Shown piece after piece: positions 19,098 through 29,772 of a stretch of 64,000 bases of DNA (positions are counted from its first letter, which is position 1; every line of letters begins with the position of its first letter). Made by a program: the position numbers and the translations under genes. The stretch is from Pythium myriotylum. Taxonomy: Eukaryota; Oomycota; Peronosporomycetes; Pythiales; Pythiaceae. The notes under the pieces are model-generated. The model had not been told where the DNA came from. It saw only the letters and a program-made list of their open reading frames with translations, and did no database searches. Where the stretch lies: assembly GCA_023091665.1 (NCBI GenBank), contig JALJCQ010000003.1:2170001-2234000 (forward strand), given 5' to 3'.

Positions 19098-21449
19098 ATG
19101 GATCAAGCTACTTCAAGCGAGTTGACGATACGAGGGAAGGCGTTGACTATCCGCGTGCCTGCCACTGATATCGACAGATGTATCCGTATCTCGCCTTGGC
19201 GATGCGTCTTAACCGTTCTCTCCATCGCACTCGTGGTGACAGACATTCCTCGAACAGGATTGACATTTGCACCATGCACCGATGGAAGTCGCGTCGCACC
19301 TGGTGTCGTCATGTGTTGGGGTCCGTATGACTATTCAGTCGCCCACTTGCAGGCCACGCAATTCGGAGTCATCGGAACGTGTGAGGGTGATCCACTCGAG
19401 GATATCGAGCTATGGACGTACAAGTACGACACGCTTTCGATCATTACACGAGCAGTCGCACAACTCCTTGAGGTCGCCTCATACCCTGCGTGCGTGCTTT
19501 ACCGAGGGGAATGCGAGAACAGGAAACTAAATGTCACGACTGTGTTCTACATGCTGGATGGACTTGTCACGGCTTTGCAGCTGGGGAAATTCGCAAACCC
19601 TTCACTGGAAACGCAGCCGCTGCTTCTTGTCACGAAGAGTAACTGGCTCGATCGACTCCATCACATCATCTTCAAGCATCTCACCAAGAACCCGGAAACA
19701 CGTCTCCATGCAATTTATCACGTCTCGTCCAGAGATAAGTCACTTCCACCGCGAATCGATCTCTGCGGTGGCCACATTTCCAATCAGAGAACGATTCCTA
19801 CCGCTTCACGCCCGATCCTGTGCGATCAACCTATCACATGGTGGTGCAGTCACCCGACAGATTCAACGAACAATGGGAGGACTCCTATTTGGGATCATAT
19901 GCGCATTCGTTTTGAGAGTCTGCAGCTTCAGTATCCAGATCTAGAACTTGACTTTTCGCTCTTCATCTCTACTATCGTCGAGCAGACCCATAGCGACAGC
20001 CATTCAGTGCCCAGTGTGAGCTTTTTCACAGAAGCTGTTGAGGTTGTCACTTTGATACGAGGAAGGACATGCAATGTTCAAGGCCGAAATTGCACGACCG
20101 TTTTTGTGGACGATTATCGATACGAACGTGTCGCGCTCGAGAGCGACCAGGATCGGTGGACAAATTATGTGAAAGTTCTCCGCGGTGGTTCGCAATTATA
20201 TATCTGGGTTCGAGTAGTCCTGTTGATTTGGGGTTGTTATCGCGCGCGAGCAGCTGAGGAGAAGTATCGACAGCATGGCTTTGTTCGTCTTATTCCTGTC
20301 GTTGTGCTTACATTGCTGAAGATTCCAGGCCATGCAATCGTCTACGGGAGCTGGATCCCGATCTTGGGTTACGCACTTGCACATTACTTCGACTCGGGCG
20401 TTGTTCACATGGCCGGTGAGTACACGTGGTCGTCAGTGGATGGGTTCTATGCCTTCAACCTGGTGAAGTACATCATGTGGGCTTCTATTCAGATGCGGAA
20501 CCTCTGGATGTTAGTCCTTGTATGTAAAATCGGGATACGCGCGCAATTGTTGCTTGCTGCACGATGTCAAGTTCCCACCGAGATCGAACGTGGCGGTTTG
20601 GTCGTGGTCCGAACCGGTTGGGTCAGCTTGTTGTCGTGGCTCACAACGTTCAGCATGGCGCGTTCTCTTGCGTTTCGTGACACTCAAGTGGTCTCAGTGA
20701 AAGAATTACCGCGCCACATCCCGATCAATATGCTTCGGGCCTTGCCTGTCACTCGGAATTACACTGATTACGCTTTTCGCTTCGATCTCAAGTCGAGTTT
20801 GGTGGCGTTGGTTGTAGTCGCAGCTGGTGGCCAATTGTTTTGCTGGAGTGTGAGGGTCGTGACAGGCCAATCGAGCAGAGTATTTCTCTGCAGATCTTTC
20901 TACGTGCCTCTTAGCGCGAAGAGTGTCTGGTCGTGGTCAGCTAAGGACGCTTATTGGGGATTGAACTTGAATGATTCGAGAAGCAACGGACGAGTTCATG
21001 CATTGCCTCCACGAGTGGGACATGCTGGTATTCCTCCCCTAGCGATGTCCTGCCCGCAATCTTCTGTAGAGGTGTCGTGCCCGGTGTGTAGCTTTCGACC
21101 TTCAAGCATCCACTGGCGATCAACTCTGGGCTGCGTCGTTCACGAGCCAATCTTCAGTATCCACCACCGAACTAGAGCGATATGGTCCGTTACGCGTCTC
21201 TCCAACATCGCCAATATGAGCGATCCTGTGGTACTCTTCCAGTTATACGTGGTTGGCGTGCCTCTGTACGTGTACCACGTCGCCCCCAATGGCCATCCTC
21301 CGTATTTGCTTCTACTCCCATCACGCGTACCTGCTTGTGCCAACAGATCCACTGCGAAGGAAGATGTCATAGATTCCACCACGTTTACGATAGAGAAGGT
21401 TGTAAACTCGCGCGACGTTCCGTGGCATGTGCTGATAAACTGTGGATAG
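19098..21449 (+). CDS. Multi-pass membrane protein, unrecognised family, copy B
   Basis: Single exon, 783 aa. The first hydrophobic segment (CVLTVLSIALVVTDIPRTGL, about residues 35-55) is followed by an ectodomain of about 310 residues with YKYDTLSI, SYPACVLY, DRLHHII, NVT/NCT sequons and VFVDDYRYE. Then come about six TMs: YIWVRVVLLIWG, HAIVYGSWIPILGYALAH, QMRNLWMLVLV, SWLTTFSMAR and a final segment SSLVALVVVAAGG. A cytosolic-type motif CPVC-x14-CVVH lies near residues 660-681, then IWSVTRLSNIANMSDP. It ends in Asn-Cys-Gly. It is the closest partner of copy A. It is 295 bp downstream of ALG13 and 179 bp upstream of copy C, same strand. Function unknown. Confidence 0.85.
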   Translation: MDQATSSELTIRGKALTIRVPATDIDRCIRISPWRCVLTVLSIALVVTDIPRTGLTFAPCTDGSRVAPGVVMCWGPYDYSVAHLQATQFGVIGTCEGDPLEDIELWTYKYDTLSIITRAVAQLLEVASYPACVLYRGECENRKLNVTTVFYMLDGLVTALQLGKFANPSLETQPLLLVTKSNWLDRLHHIIFKHLTKNPETRLHAIYHVSSRDKSLPPRIDLCGGHISNQRTIPTASRPILCDQPITWWCSHPTDSTNNGRTPIWDHMRIRFESLQLQYPDLELDFSLFISTIVEQTHSDSHSVPSVSFFTEAVEVVTLIRGRTCNVQGRNCTTVFVDDYRYERVALESDQDRWTNYVKVLRGGSQLYIWVRVVLLIWGCYRARAAEEKYRQHGFVRLIPVVVLTLLKIPGHAIVYGSWIPILGYALAHYFDSGVVHMAGEYTWSSVDGFYAFNLVKYIMWASIQMRNLWMLVLVCKIGIRAQLLLAARCQVPTEIERGGLVVVRTGWVSLLSWLTTFSMARSLAFRDTQVVSVKELPRHIPINMLRALPVTRNYTDYAFRFDLKSSLVALVVVAAGGQLFCWSVRVVTGQSSRVFLCRSFYVPLSAKSVWSWSAKDAYWGLNLNDSRSNGRVHALPPRVGHAGIPPLAMSCPQSSVEVSCPVCSFRPSSIHWRSTLGCVVHEPIFSIHHRTRAIWSVTRLSNIANMSDPVVLFQLYVVGVPLYVYHVAPNGHPPYLLLLPSRVPACANRSTAKEDVIDSTTFTIEKVVNSRDVPWHVLINCG

Positions 21450-21627
21450 ATCAAGGTTTTTTTCCTGACTCGCCAGGGTTTGATGATCCGATGAGACTGA
21501 AGGACCAGTTTGTGCAGTAATGCCCCAGGATGCTGAAAATTGGAGACACTATAATTAGGTCCAACGAACTTGAGCATTCGTGTCGGGAGCTTCACTAGTT
21601 CGGACGTGATAACGAACCCTCAACGAC

Positions 21628-24102
21628 ATGCTTCGCCGGGCGCCAGGCGTGCAGATACAGCCTTCCTTGTCTCAACTCAGAGCTTCTTCACAAAGCCACG
21701 TCCAAGTACGGGATGCTTTCACCGACCAAACCCATCGCGTTCGGTTCGAACGGTCAGACATTGACGTAGGTATTCGATTCTCATACTGGCGCTGCGTAAT
21801 GTCCATTATCGGCTTCGCACTTGTGCTCACCGACATTCCGCGCACGGGTTTGTGTCTCACGCTTGGCAGCCTATACAAGTCAGCCGCTCCAGGTGTCTAC
21901 TGGTCATACGGGCCATACGCGTACTCGACAATACACATCAACAGGACCGCTGGTTCAGATGCAACTGGGCCCACGTACAAAGGCTTTAAAAAGGGTAAGC
22001 CCATTGCGACTGCCACTGTGTGGGCTTACAAGTTCGACACACTCTCAATATCCCAACGAGCGATTGCTGAGCATCTCCAGCTCAATTCTTATCCAGCCTG
22101 CATACTCTACCGGCTGACGTGTCCTGAATTGACACTGAACCTCTCAACAACGTTTGGTATGATCGATGGCTGGATATCTGGCATGCAGGCTCGGTACTTC
22201 GCGTTAAATTGCTCCGACGGAGAACTTCCTTTTGTGTTCATGACTCGCAGTAACTGGCTGGACCGCCTCCATCACATTCTTGTCAAGCTAGTGTGGAAGC
22301 GACATGACACTCGTCTCCACACTGTGCGATTCCACTCCGCTGACGCGATCAACTCTTCAATGCATCCATGGAGTATTTGCGGTGAACCAACGTTTCCACG
22401 TAACCGACGCGTGCGTCGTGCGTACGTGTGTGATCTGCCAGTGCGGTGGCGGTACAACCACCCATATCCTCCGTATCCTCCGCCAGCGTTGCCACCCAAG
22501 GTATCAATCCCTCGCCATGTCGAGCTTCGCCTCACGGCTTTGAAACACCAGTACCCCAAGTTACGGCTCGACCTTACAATGGTCACGACACGAAGTATCA
22601 TTTCAAGTGAACCGGTGCCCAGCAAGTTGCCTGTTGCATTCTATTCAATGGAAAATGTTGAAGTGACGACGTGGATCCGGGGGAGTCGATGCAAACACCA
22701 GAGTTCATACGACTGCGAAACAGTTTTTGTTGATGATTACCGATACGAAGGCGCTACTCTTAACACAAATATCGATGACTGGCGTATGGTGACGTCGGGG
22801 CTAAGAGCTGCCGCGCAAGGGTACATCTGGACTCGATTTGTGCTGCTATGTTGGGGAGCATTTCGAGCGCGAAGCGATGAGTCGAAGTACTGTGGACAGT
22901 CTCTCTTTGTCCGTGTGTATGGGACCATGGCGACGTTGAGCCGCATACCAAGCCATGTTGTTGTCTACGGTTCGTGGTTACCAGTGGCTTGCTACTCGAT
23001 TGCGCATGTAATCGACTCGGGTTTGACGCATCTGATCAGTAATAATGTTTGGGCTTCGACAGATGGGCTTTTCAAATTCCAGTTCGTGAATTACATCCAA
23101 TCGGCCTCGGTGCAAATGCGCAATGTTTGGATGATTGCATTTGTGTGGAAGCTGCTCCTCTTCGCTTACACCTACAACCACAGCAAATCAATTGGTGAAG
23201 CGTGGGCACCGCGCAATGGCATATTGGCAATGCGAGGAATTTTCATCAGTTTCATCTCGTGGTTGACCGTGTTTTCGTTTCTTCGAGCATTGCGATTCCG
23301 AGATACAGACATAGTTTTGTTCACACCTTTGCCACGCCACACGCCGATGAATGGACTCCGATTTCCCCCAAATTACTCTAACATGGCAGATTTCGGGTAC
23401 CGGTTGGATGTGAAGACAGCTATCCTCGCTACCTTGCTTGTCGTAATTTTTGGACAGCTTCTACAGCACGTTGTTTCGCTCTCGACAAGAAGGCAAACGC
23501 GGTTTTTCTTCTGCCGCACATACTACATTCCGCACTCCGCCGATCGACTCTGGCCGCGAGCGATGCTCCATCTCTTTTGGAATCTTGGTCTCAACGAGGT
23601 GTCGAACCGAGTTGAAGAACTGCCATCGCAAAGTCGCTACGCATCGATGACGACAAATGCCATTAAAGTGCTAGAGCATGCCATTCTACCGCCAACACCG
23701 AATACCCATGTGAACTGTTCCGTGTGCAACCGCCCACAGTCGTTTATTCACTGGCGAGGCGTCCAGGGCTGTGTGCGTCACGACCTCCTTTTCCGCGTCG
23801 AAGTTCGCCAGGCTGAGGTCTGGGCAATGGTGCGGCTCGTCAATCTTGCCTTCCTGTCCGACCCGATCACGCTTTTTAAAGTCTTTTTATTCGGGTACAA
23901 TCTATACCTTTACACAGCGCGTGCAGATCTCGTGACGTCACGAGATTTACCGCATGGACCGGAAGCGTCAAGTGCCATAGCATATCTTTTGCCGGCTTCG
24001 CTCGAAGATATTGGAGAAATGCGATCTGGAAGGAGACTCTCCTTGCTCACAACGGTGAACTCGAAGTCACTAGCGTGGAGTAGCCTTGTGAACTGTGGAT
24101 AA
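21628..24102 (+). CDS. Multi-pass membrane protein, unrecognised family, copy C
   Basis: Single exon, 824 aa, the longest intact member. The extra length is partly a longer N-terminus and partly a Pro-rich ectodomain loop (HPYPPYPPPALPP). Family landmarks: DIPRTGLCL, YKFDTLSI, SYPACILY, LDRLHHI, VFVDDYRYEG, YIWTRFVLLCWG, VVVYGSWLPVACYSIAH, QMRNVWM, SWLTVFSFLRAL, FRDTDIV, and the putative zinc motif CSVC-x14-CVRH. It ends Val-Asn-Cys-Gly. It is most like the broken copy D (SDIDVGIRFSY / SDIDAHVAFSY; ADFGYRLDVKT / ADFGFRQDIKT). The upstream ATG is the first in frame after copy B; a shorter start inside the first 30 codons is possible. Confidence 0.83.
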   Translation: MLRRAPGVQIQPSLSQLRASSQSHVQVRDAFTDQTHRVRFERSDIDVGIRFSYWRCVMSIIGFALVLTDIPRTGLCLTLGSLYKSAAPGVYWSYGPYAYSTIHINRTAGSDATGPTYKGFKKGKPIATATVWAYKFDTLSISQRAIAEHLQLNSYPACILYRLTCPELTLNLSTTFGMIDGWISGMQARYFALNCSDGELPFVFMTRSNWLDRLHHILVKLVWKRHDTRLHTVRFHSADAINSSMHPWSICGEPTFPRNRRVRRAYVCDLPVRWRYNHPYPPYPPPALPPKVSIPRHVELRLTALKHQYPKLRLDLTMVTTRSIISSEPVPSKLPVAFYSMENVEVTTWIRGSRCKHQSSYDCETVFVDDYRYEGATLNTNIDDWRMVTSGLRAAAQGYIWTRFVLLCWGAFRARSDESKYCGQSLFVRVYGTMATLSRIPSHVVVYGSWLPVACYSIAHVIDSGLTHLISNNVWASTDGLFKFQFVNYIQSASVQMRNVWMIAFVWKLLLFAYTYNHSKSIGEAWAPRNGILAMRGIFISFISWLTVFSFLRALRFRDTDIVLFTPLPRHTPMNGLRFPPNYSNMADFGYRLDVKTAILATLLVVIFGQLLQHVVSLSTRRQTRFFFCRTYYIPHSADRLWPRAMLHLFWNLGLNEVSNRVEELPSQSRYASMTTNAIKVLEHAILPPTPNTHVNCSVCNRPQSFIHWRGVQGCVRHDLLFRVEVRQAEVWAMVRLVNLAFLSDPITLFKVFLFGYNLYLYTARADLVTSRDLPHGPEASSAIAYLLPASLEDIGEMRSGRRLSLLTTVNSKSLAWSSLVNCG

Positions 24103-25097
24103 ACGTCCCAACTCGGATCTCGTGGGTTGAACGGTCACGCGGATAGATAATTCTGCGAAAATAGGCCAGCTTCAACACCTCCTCCACTGAACCACCACTC
24201 CACAGACCAACCCTCGTGTACTTCAAATCAGAGGAACCACTCATCTCATGCCTCTCGTTATACCTGATATTTCACACACAGGATCTCCGTCAGCTTGTTT
24301 AATACTGCATCAAACTTGGTCGCGAGCCACTATGCCAATGACCGTACGTAAGTCCACTCACTCATTCATGCTAATATGGATGTCATCGGGTCTCGAGGAC
24401 AGTCGCGATTAGAGTCTGCAGATTTGTTGTAAAATAATCGACGTTCATTCGACCTCAACGCGAGTACTAGCGGGGCGTCTTGTTGCGTGCATCCTAGTCA
24501 GCAACATCTTCATCAGATTGTTTATCCCACCACGCAAGTTCCTACTATGGTGTGCGTGAGTGTACAGTACACAGCAAACGAGAAATCTCGTTCTGCACCA
24601 CAATCAGACATCACCATTACGCTGTGGACAGCGAACATGGCGAGGAGCTTCACCAGTTGAACCCGACGGATCTCCTCATCACGCGTCGATCAATTGTCCG
24701 CTGACCACCGCCACTGTCTTCATCGAATTCGCTTACAGCATGAAAGACAGAGCCTTTGACTCTCGCTGCTCGATGTTGACGACGAACGAGCAGCCACAAT
24801 GACCAGCAACATGGCTACTCCACCTCTCGTTGACACCGACTATCCGCCAATCACCATCCACTACCAGCAATATGCCCAATCACCAGTCGGTTGAAACCAT
24901 CCATGATGACGGTCTCACTTGCCTTTCAAGTGGCCGCCTGTGATTACAACACCGACGAAAAGCCCACGTCGCAAAACCAGTCTCATTCCTGATCTCTTTA
25001 CGCCTCTCCTCCTTCATCTTTGTCCACCACCATTCCACTTTTCACTCGCCTACGCTCGCTCGGTCGCTCAGCCGTCCTCTCCGCTCCGTACTCCGCT
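24103..25097. other. Spacer between copy C and DODA2, with promoter elements
   Basis: About 1 kb. The last 250 bp hold the conserved DODA upstream block. The rest has only short open frames with no recognised domain. Confidence 0.5.
24845..24948 (+). promoter_or_regulatory. DODA2 upstream block with two CCAATCA elements
   Basis: CCAATCACCA occurs twice (about 24847 and 24876), followed by GATGACGGTCTCACTTGCC and AAGTGGCCGCCTGTGATTAC. Same order as upstream of DODA1 and DODA3. Confidence 0.5.
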
Positions 25098-25910
25098 ATG
25101 TCTGACAAGATCCGCCAGCCTGCCGTCTTCGTCCCTCACGGAGGAGGCCCCTTGCCTGTCCTCGGAGACCCAGGCCACCTCGAGATGATCCAGTGGCTCA
25201 AGGGCTTCCGCAAGAACTTTATCAAGGCCGAGCCCGATGCGATTATCCTGGTGACCGCACACTGGGAAGAGAGCAACGTCACGATCACGAGCTCGGAAAA
25301 GCCTGAGCTTTTCTACGACTACTACGGCTTCCCGCCAAAGGCATACGACATCAAGTACCCGGCACCAGGTAACCCGGCTCTTGCTCAAAAGATCCAGAGC
25401 GTATTGAGCGAGTCGAAGATCACCGCCAAGCTCAACGCGAAGCGCGGCTACGACCACGGCGTGTTTATTCCGCTCAAGCTCATGTTCCCGGACGCGGATA
25501 TCCCGGTGATCCAGATGTCGATTCTGAGCTTGCTCGACCCGGAGGAGCACATTAAGCTCGGCGAGGCGCTGAGCTCGCTGCGCGACGAGAACATTCTGAT
25601 CGTGGGCTCGGGGCTTTCGTTCCACAGCTTCAAGTACATGGGCGACGTTAAAGGCGCCAACCGCGTGAGTGTGCCGTTCCACGAATACCTGACGGATGCT
25701 GTCGTCAAGACGACGGACCCGAAGGAGCGTCGCAACAAACTCAAGCGGTGGACGAAGGCGCCGTGTGCACGTGAGTGTCACCAGCGTGAAGAACACTTGG
25801 TACCGTTGTTCGTGATCGCTGGCGCGGGGCTCAACGACCCGTGCGACGAGATCTTCGACGGCACTGTGATGAATGTACGCACGTCGGGCTTCCTCTTTGG
25901 CACGGCCTAG
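25098..25910 (+). CDS. Extradiol ring-cleavage dioxygenase, DODA/LigB type (copy 2)
   Basis: 270 aa from ATG 25098. It carries the same four candidate His positions as copy 1: FVPHGGGP, VTAHWEE, GYDHGVF and QREEHLVPL. One residue is deleted relative to copy 1 near FKYMGDVKG. The 5' flank also codes for a near-copy of the extension seen before copy 1 (TIPLFTRLRSLGRSAVLSAP), but again without an upstream ATG. Whether translation can begin upstream at a non-AUG codon to give a mitochondrial-type leader cannot be settled here. Many differences from copy 1 are synonymous, so the protein is under purifying selection. Confidence 0.88.
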   Translation: MSDKIRQPAVFVPHGGGPLPVLGDPGHLEMIQWLKGFRKNFIKAEPDAIILVTAHWEESNVTITSSEKPELFYDYYGFPPKAYDIKYPAPGNPALAQKIQSVLSESKITAKLNAKRGYDHGVFIPLKLMFPDADIPVIQMSILSLLDPEEHIKLGEALSSLRDENILIVGSGLSFHSFKYMGDVKGANRVSVPFHEYLTDAVVKTTDPKERRNKLKRWTKAPCARECHQREEHLVPLFVIAGAGLNDPCDEIFDGTVMNVRTSGFLFGTA

Positions 25911-26530
25911 AGTAGAAGTATTGTTGATAAGCGAATAAAATGTTCTTGATTCGACTCAGGAGTCATCAATCCTTCCCACCATGGCCCAAAATCACGAGGG
26001 ACGTGTTCGTTTTGAGTTTGAAGACAGTATTTCGAACAGAACTTCGTTGTGACCTCAAGTGCGCTCCACATCCCCAAATGAGTCACCGCTTATTGGACAT
26101 CGTTTCTTTCGCCACTACTGCATTTTGGCAGCTCAAGTGTATGAGATGGCCATCAGCTGTCGCCTCCAAATCCAATTTGCAATCCTAATTTTTCAGGCTG
26201 ATGGTGGTGAGCGCTACCTCCTCGACCTCTTCCATGTCATCAATCACCGCCTCTTCGACCACGATGTCAACCCTCCGCGTGAACGAAGAGATGTCTCATC
26301 TTTGCACAGAAGGATTCGAGATCGAGAAGCGTTGAGTAAAAATGTACCCATGTATCACATCGCGTTCACCTTCACTCACATCCGATCCTTACGAGGCTTG
26401 AAGTTCTCAGGTGAGTGCTGGTCCAGCCGCAGAATACGCCAAACTCTCTCGGCCACGACTGCAGTCTGCGGGAGCTCACTCTCCAATTCGCGCCTCTCAC
26501 AAAAAGCATCCGTTTCCTCGAGCTCTAACC
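25911..26530. other. Spacer before the vWA gene
   Basis: About 620 bp. A + strand open frame (26059-26580) overlaps the vWA start in another frame and shows no domain. The vWA frame itself is open upstream to 26411 without an ATG. Confidence 0.45.
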
Positions 26531-29290
26531 ATGCTGAACCTCACGTTCCTCCTCGACATCACGGGTTCGATGGGCAATGAGCTTGAAGGTGTCACGGCCA
26601 CTTTGACTTGTCTTTTCCAGAATGTTTCGGCCGACTACGGTGAGGAGCTCATCGTCACCATCATCACGTTCACCGAGGACCATAAAGGGTGTTATGTGAC
26701 GCGGGACTCGTTCTCGGACGGCCTTACAGCCGCCGAGTTTGTCAACAAGATAAAGCTTTGCGTGCCGCCTGGTCTCTCTGTCACCAATGCCCACGGTGGT
26801 GACAGCCCCGAGAACCACAAGGCTGCGCTTGCAGAGCTGCTCCGTCTCAACTCGGACGTACCGACAATCGCATTTCTGATTTCGGACAATATCCCACACA
26901 TGCTGGGTGCCACATCGACCGAAGCGGCGCTCGAGAGGACTTACCTAAGTCAAGAGCACGGCATTACGGATTCAGATCTCTTCAGGCTCCTGGATCGCAT
27001 TGACGCCCACTTTGGGGAACACCTGGTGCTAAGTGTTCTGAAGTTTAACTACTCGACCGATCACGCGTTGTGCGGCGCTGTGGCCAAGCGCTTCAATGGA
27101 GTCCTCGTCACACCAGAGCAGCGATCGCCCGAGAAACTTGCCAATGGGCTTCTGGCGATCCTGACTCAAATGTTTCAGAGCATCGCTGGTGGGGTCATAG
27201 AGCCACCGAGCGAGAATGCCGATACGGCTGACGCACTCAGCGCATTCTCGTTCTACAACCTTGGGAACATCATAGTTCCAGAAAACGAACTCGGTCGTGC
27301 GGCGATCCCGATTCCACTGGCCGGCTCTATGGATGAGCTGCTGTTTAAACTCATCGAACGCGCCACAGTGATCACTGGGGGCCGCTTCAAGAAACGAGCG
27401 ATTAAGGCACACTTGATTAGCGAGCAGGTGGAGTTGCTGCTTGTGCTGGCGAAGGGACTGCTCGGAGAGATCTCGAAGGACGAGGCACTTGAGCGAGCGG
27501 CGCTGCTGCTCGGCAAGATCCGGTCGCTCATGGGTGAAGAGCATGCCAGTCAGTTCAAGATTCGTGTGGAGGAGTTGGATGGACTGCTTTCGAACGAGGC
27601 ATTCGCAACTTGCTCGAACGAGGTTGAAGCCGCTGTGAGCGCCATCACGCTTATGAGCATCGAGGAGACAGCGCGTGGCATTTTACTCGACGGTGAAGAA
27701 GACGCTCCCGAGCCGCGAGATCCTTACCAATCTCTGCTTGCGGTTGCTAGTCTATTCCTTGGCCACCTCTCTGTACTCAAGCTACCCTCACGTATGGGTG
27801 TCGTTGATTTCATGGACTCGTGGTCGGCCGTGGTCGAGAAGATCTCCAACGATATCGTTAGCGCTGCTGACTTCCTCAATATGATCGGGGACAAGGAGCG
27901 CGTTTCGGGCCTGCGGCTGCGAGGCAGTGAGTACAACTTTCTACAGCTTGTAGCAGACCCAGACGACGCATTGGGTTGCGAGCTTCTGCGCGTGGCCTCA
28001 GGCACACAAGTGCTTGACATCCTTACGGCACTTCTTTGCGGCGCTCCGCCCGGACTGTTCAGCCCCAACATGTTCCGCGGGACGATCTCGGCGAGTCTTA
28101 TGACGCTGCTGTCGACACACGACGCCGAGCTGACAGAGTACCAATGGGCCATCGCCCGCAAGTTGATCCATACTGTGCGCCTGCTCATTGCAGCAACGCC
28201 GGAGACGCTCGAAGTCGATCCCGAGTCGGCAATGGGGAAGTTTCTCTTCCGTCTGCTTCGGCTCACCAAGGAAATACGACCGGAGAACGTCGACGAGCGT
28301 GTCCTTCGCAGCTTTCTTGAGGAGCTGGCGGCGGCTCGCGTGCAGAAGTTCGCCAAGTTTGATCCCAGCGGCTACTTCTTGCTCGTGGAAGAGCTTGTCG
28401 GATACGAACATGACGAAGGCGTCGTCACACTTGACCCGTTTGCGAGTCATGTGCTGCTCGATGAAGATGAGATCGCCGTAGACGGGGCTCGCGCGACCGC
28501 AATCGTGGAAAAGAGCGAGTTCAGCCGTTCATTCCTGCGCTGTGCGCGGAATGTGCTACGTGGTGTTCTGGGAGAAGATTACACACCGAGCATTGCGCAG
28601 ATCTGGCCTACGTACGCGCAAGATCTGTCCAAGCTGCTACTGTTGCAGAAGCGTACGGAGCGGTACACGCTGGCGACTTTGGCCGATAGCTCTGGGGGAA
28701 GAATATGGGTTCGCAATGAAGAAGTCATGGTCGCACCGTTTGAAAGCTCGTCTGTACTGCGGAAACGCGCGCTGGCACTGCTGCGACAGAAACATGATGC
28801 TTTCGTACGTGCGACACGCAAGCTGCGCCAGGACGGAGCTGCGCAAGAGCGCTGGCGCGCCGCGGTAGCGCTGATGCGCGCGCCGATGGGTAAATTCATC
28901 TTGCAGCTCAACTCTGTCGTCCGCACGAGTTCTCGTCGCGAGCACAAGTTGCTGCTCAAGGCGCTGAAACTATATGGACACGAGCTGAGCCCGGATGAGT
29001 ACGAGGCTAAAGTCACAGCTGTTGTGACGGGCCGGGTTTTGAAGGAAGACGCCGAGCTCATCGTCTTCAACCGCGGGAATCTACTGTCAGATCCACCTCG
29101 CTATGTGCCGATGACTGACGAGTTCAAGGCCAAGCTTCGTGCTCTGCAGCGATCACGCAAGTGGCCAACGGAGCACGTGTACCGCGAGTCCGGGCAACCG
29201 AACCAGCACGGTTACTGCAAAGAAAAGCCGTCCGAGTGGGCGGTCAAGCGCTCGACCAAGGCCAGTACGTTCTGGGAAGAGAAAGAGTGA
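26531..29290 (+). CDS. von Willebrand factor A-domain protein, large, intracellular
   Basis: 919 aa from ATG 26531. The N-terminus is a vWA domain: MIDAS motif DITGSMG (residues 9-15), a second acidic site GGDSPEN (89-95) and LISDN (116-120). The first strand begins at residue 2 and there is no signal peptide, so an intracellular protein is expected. Residues ~200-260 complete the domain. The remaining 650 residues are mostly helical, Leu-rich and without a domain I recognise; the C-terminus is basic (RSTKASTFWEEKE). Such vWA proteins often act as metal-dependent protein-interaction scaffolds; here the partner is unknown. An alternative start upstream is possible only at a non-ATG codon. Confidence 0.8.
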   Translation: MLNLTFLLDITGSMGNELEGVTATLTCLFQNVSADYGEELIVTIITFTEDHKGCYVTRDSFSDGLTAAEFVNKIKLCVPPGLSVTNAHGGDSPENHKAALAELLRLNSDVPTIAFLISDNIPHMLGATSTEAALERTYLSQEHGITDSDLFRLLDRIDAHFGEHLVLSVLKFNYSTDHALCGAVAKRFNGVLVTPEQRSPEKLANGLLAILTQMFQSIAGGVIEPPSENADTADALSAFSFYNLGNIIVPENELGRAAIPIPLAGSMDELLFKLIERATVITGGRFKKRAIKAHLISEQVELLLVLAKGLLGEISKDEALERAALLLGKIRSLMGEEHASQFKIRVEELDGLLSNEAFATCSNEVEAAVSAITLMSIEETARGILLDGEEDAPEPRDPYQSLLAVASLFLGHLSVLKLPSRMGVVDFMDSWSAVVEKISNDIVSAADFLNMIGDKERVSGLRLRGSEYNFLQLVADPDDALGCELLRVASGTQVLDILTALLCGAPPGLFSPNMFRGTISASLMTLLSTHDAELTEYQWAIARKLIHTVRLLIAATPETLEVDPESAMGKFLFRLLRLTKEIRPENVDERVLRSFLEELAAARVQKFAKFDPSGYFLLVEELVGYEHDEGVVTLDPFASHVLLDEDEIAVDGARATAIVEKSEFSRSFLRCARNVLRGVLGEDYTPSIAQIWPTYAQDLSKLLLLQKRTERYTLATLADSSGGRIWVRNEEVMVAPFESSSVLRKRALALLRQKHDAFVRATRKLRQDGAAQERWRAAVALMRAPMGKFILQLNSVVRTSSRREHKLLLKALKLYGHELSPDEYEAKVTAVVTGRVLKEDAELIVFNRGNLLSDPPRYVPMTDEFKAKLRALQRSRKWPTEHVYRESGQPNQHGYCKEKPSEWAVKRSTKASTFWEEKE

Positions 29291-29772
29291 ACAGAACGAG
29301 ATGGAGATTGTTCAGTAAGGTCAACTCTTCTGCATGTCTGTGCAGAGTATGGTCGTGAGATACCTATGGGGTGGTCGACATCAAGGACATACATTCTGTA
29401 ATGAAATCTCAGCCTGAAATGGGTACAGAGGAGAGTGATGGTACGTGTATTGGTAGCCTTTGAAAATTTGTCGTTCCGCAGCGTCGGTTCGTTCTCGCCA
29501 ACCAAACTCCCTTAAACAACAGGGTTCACTTACATCATCTTCATTTATCGATTCCCCGCCTTTGACATACCGCCGATAACGGGTAAGGAAACCGACTCGA
29601 GGAAGAGCTGGCGGATTCGAACGAGTATACTACGACCGTGCGGCGGATCGGCGTGAGCTGCTGACTTGATGAGCTGTCCACCGATGAAATTGAAGTGCTT
29701 CTCAGTGATCCACATTACCAAACATATCGATTATTCAGCAATCCAGGCTCTCAGTTATATGTTGACAGCTCC
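29291..29772. other. Spacer between converging vWA and lipoxygenase genes
   Basis: About 480 bp shared 3' flank of two convergent genes. Nothing recognised. Confidence 0.5.
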
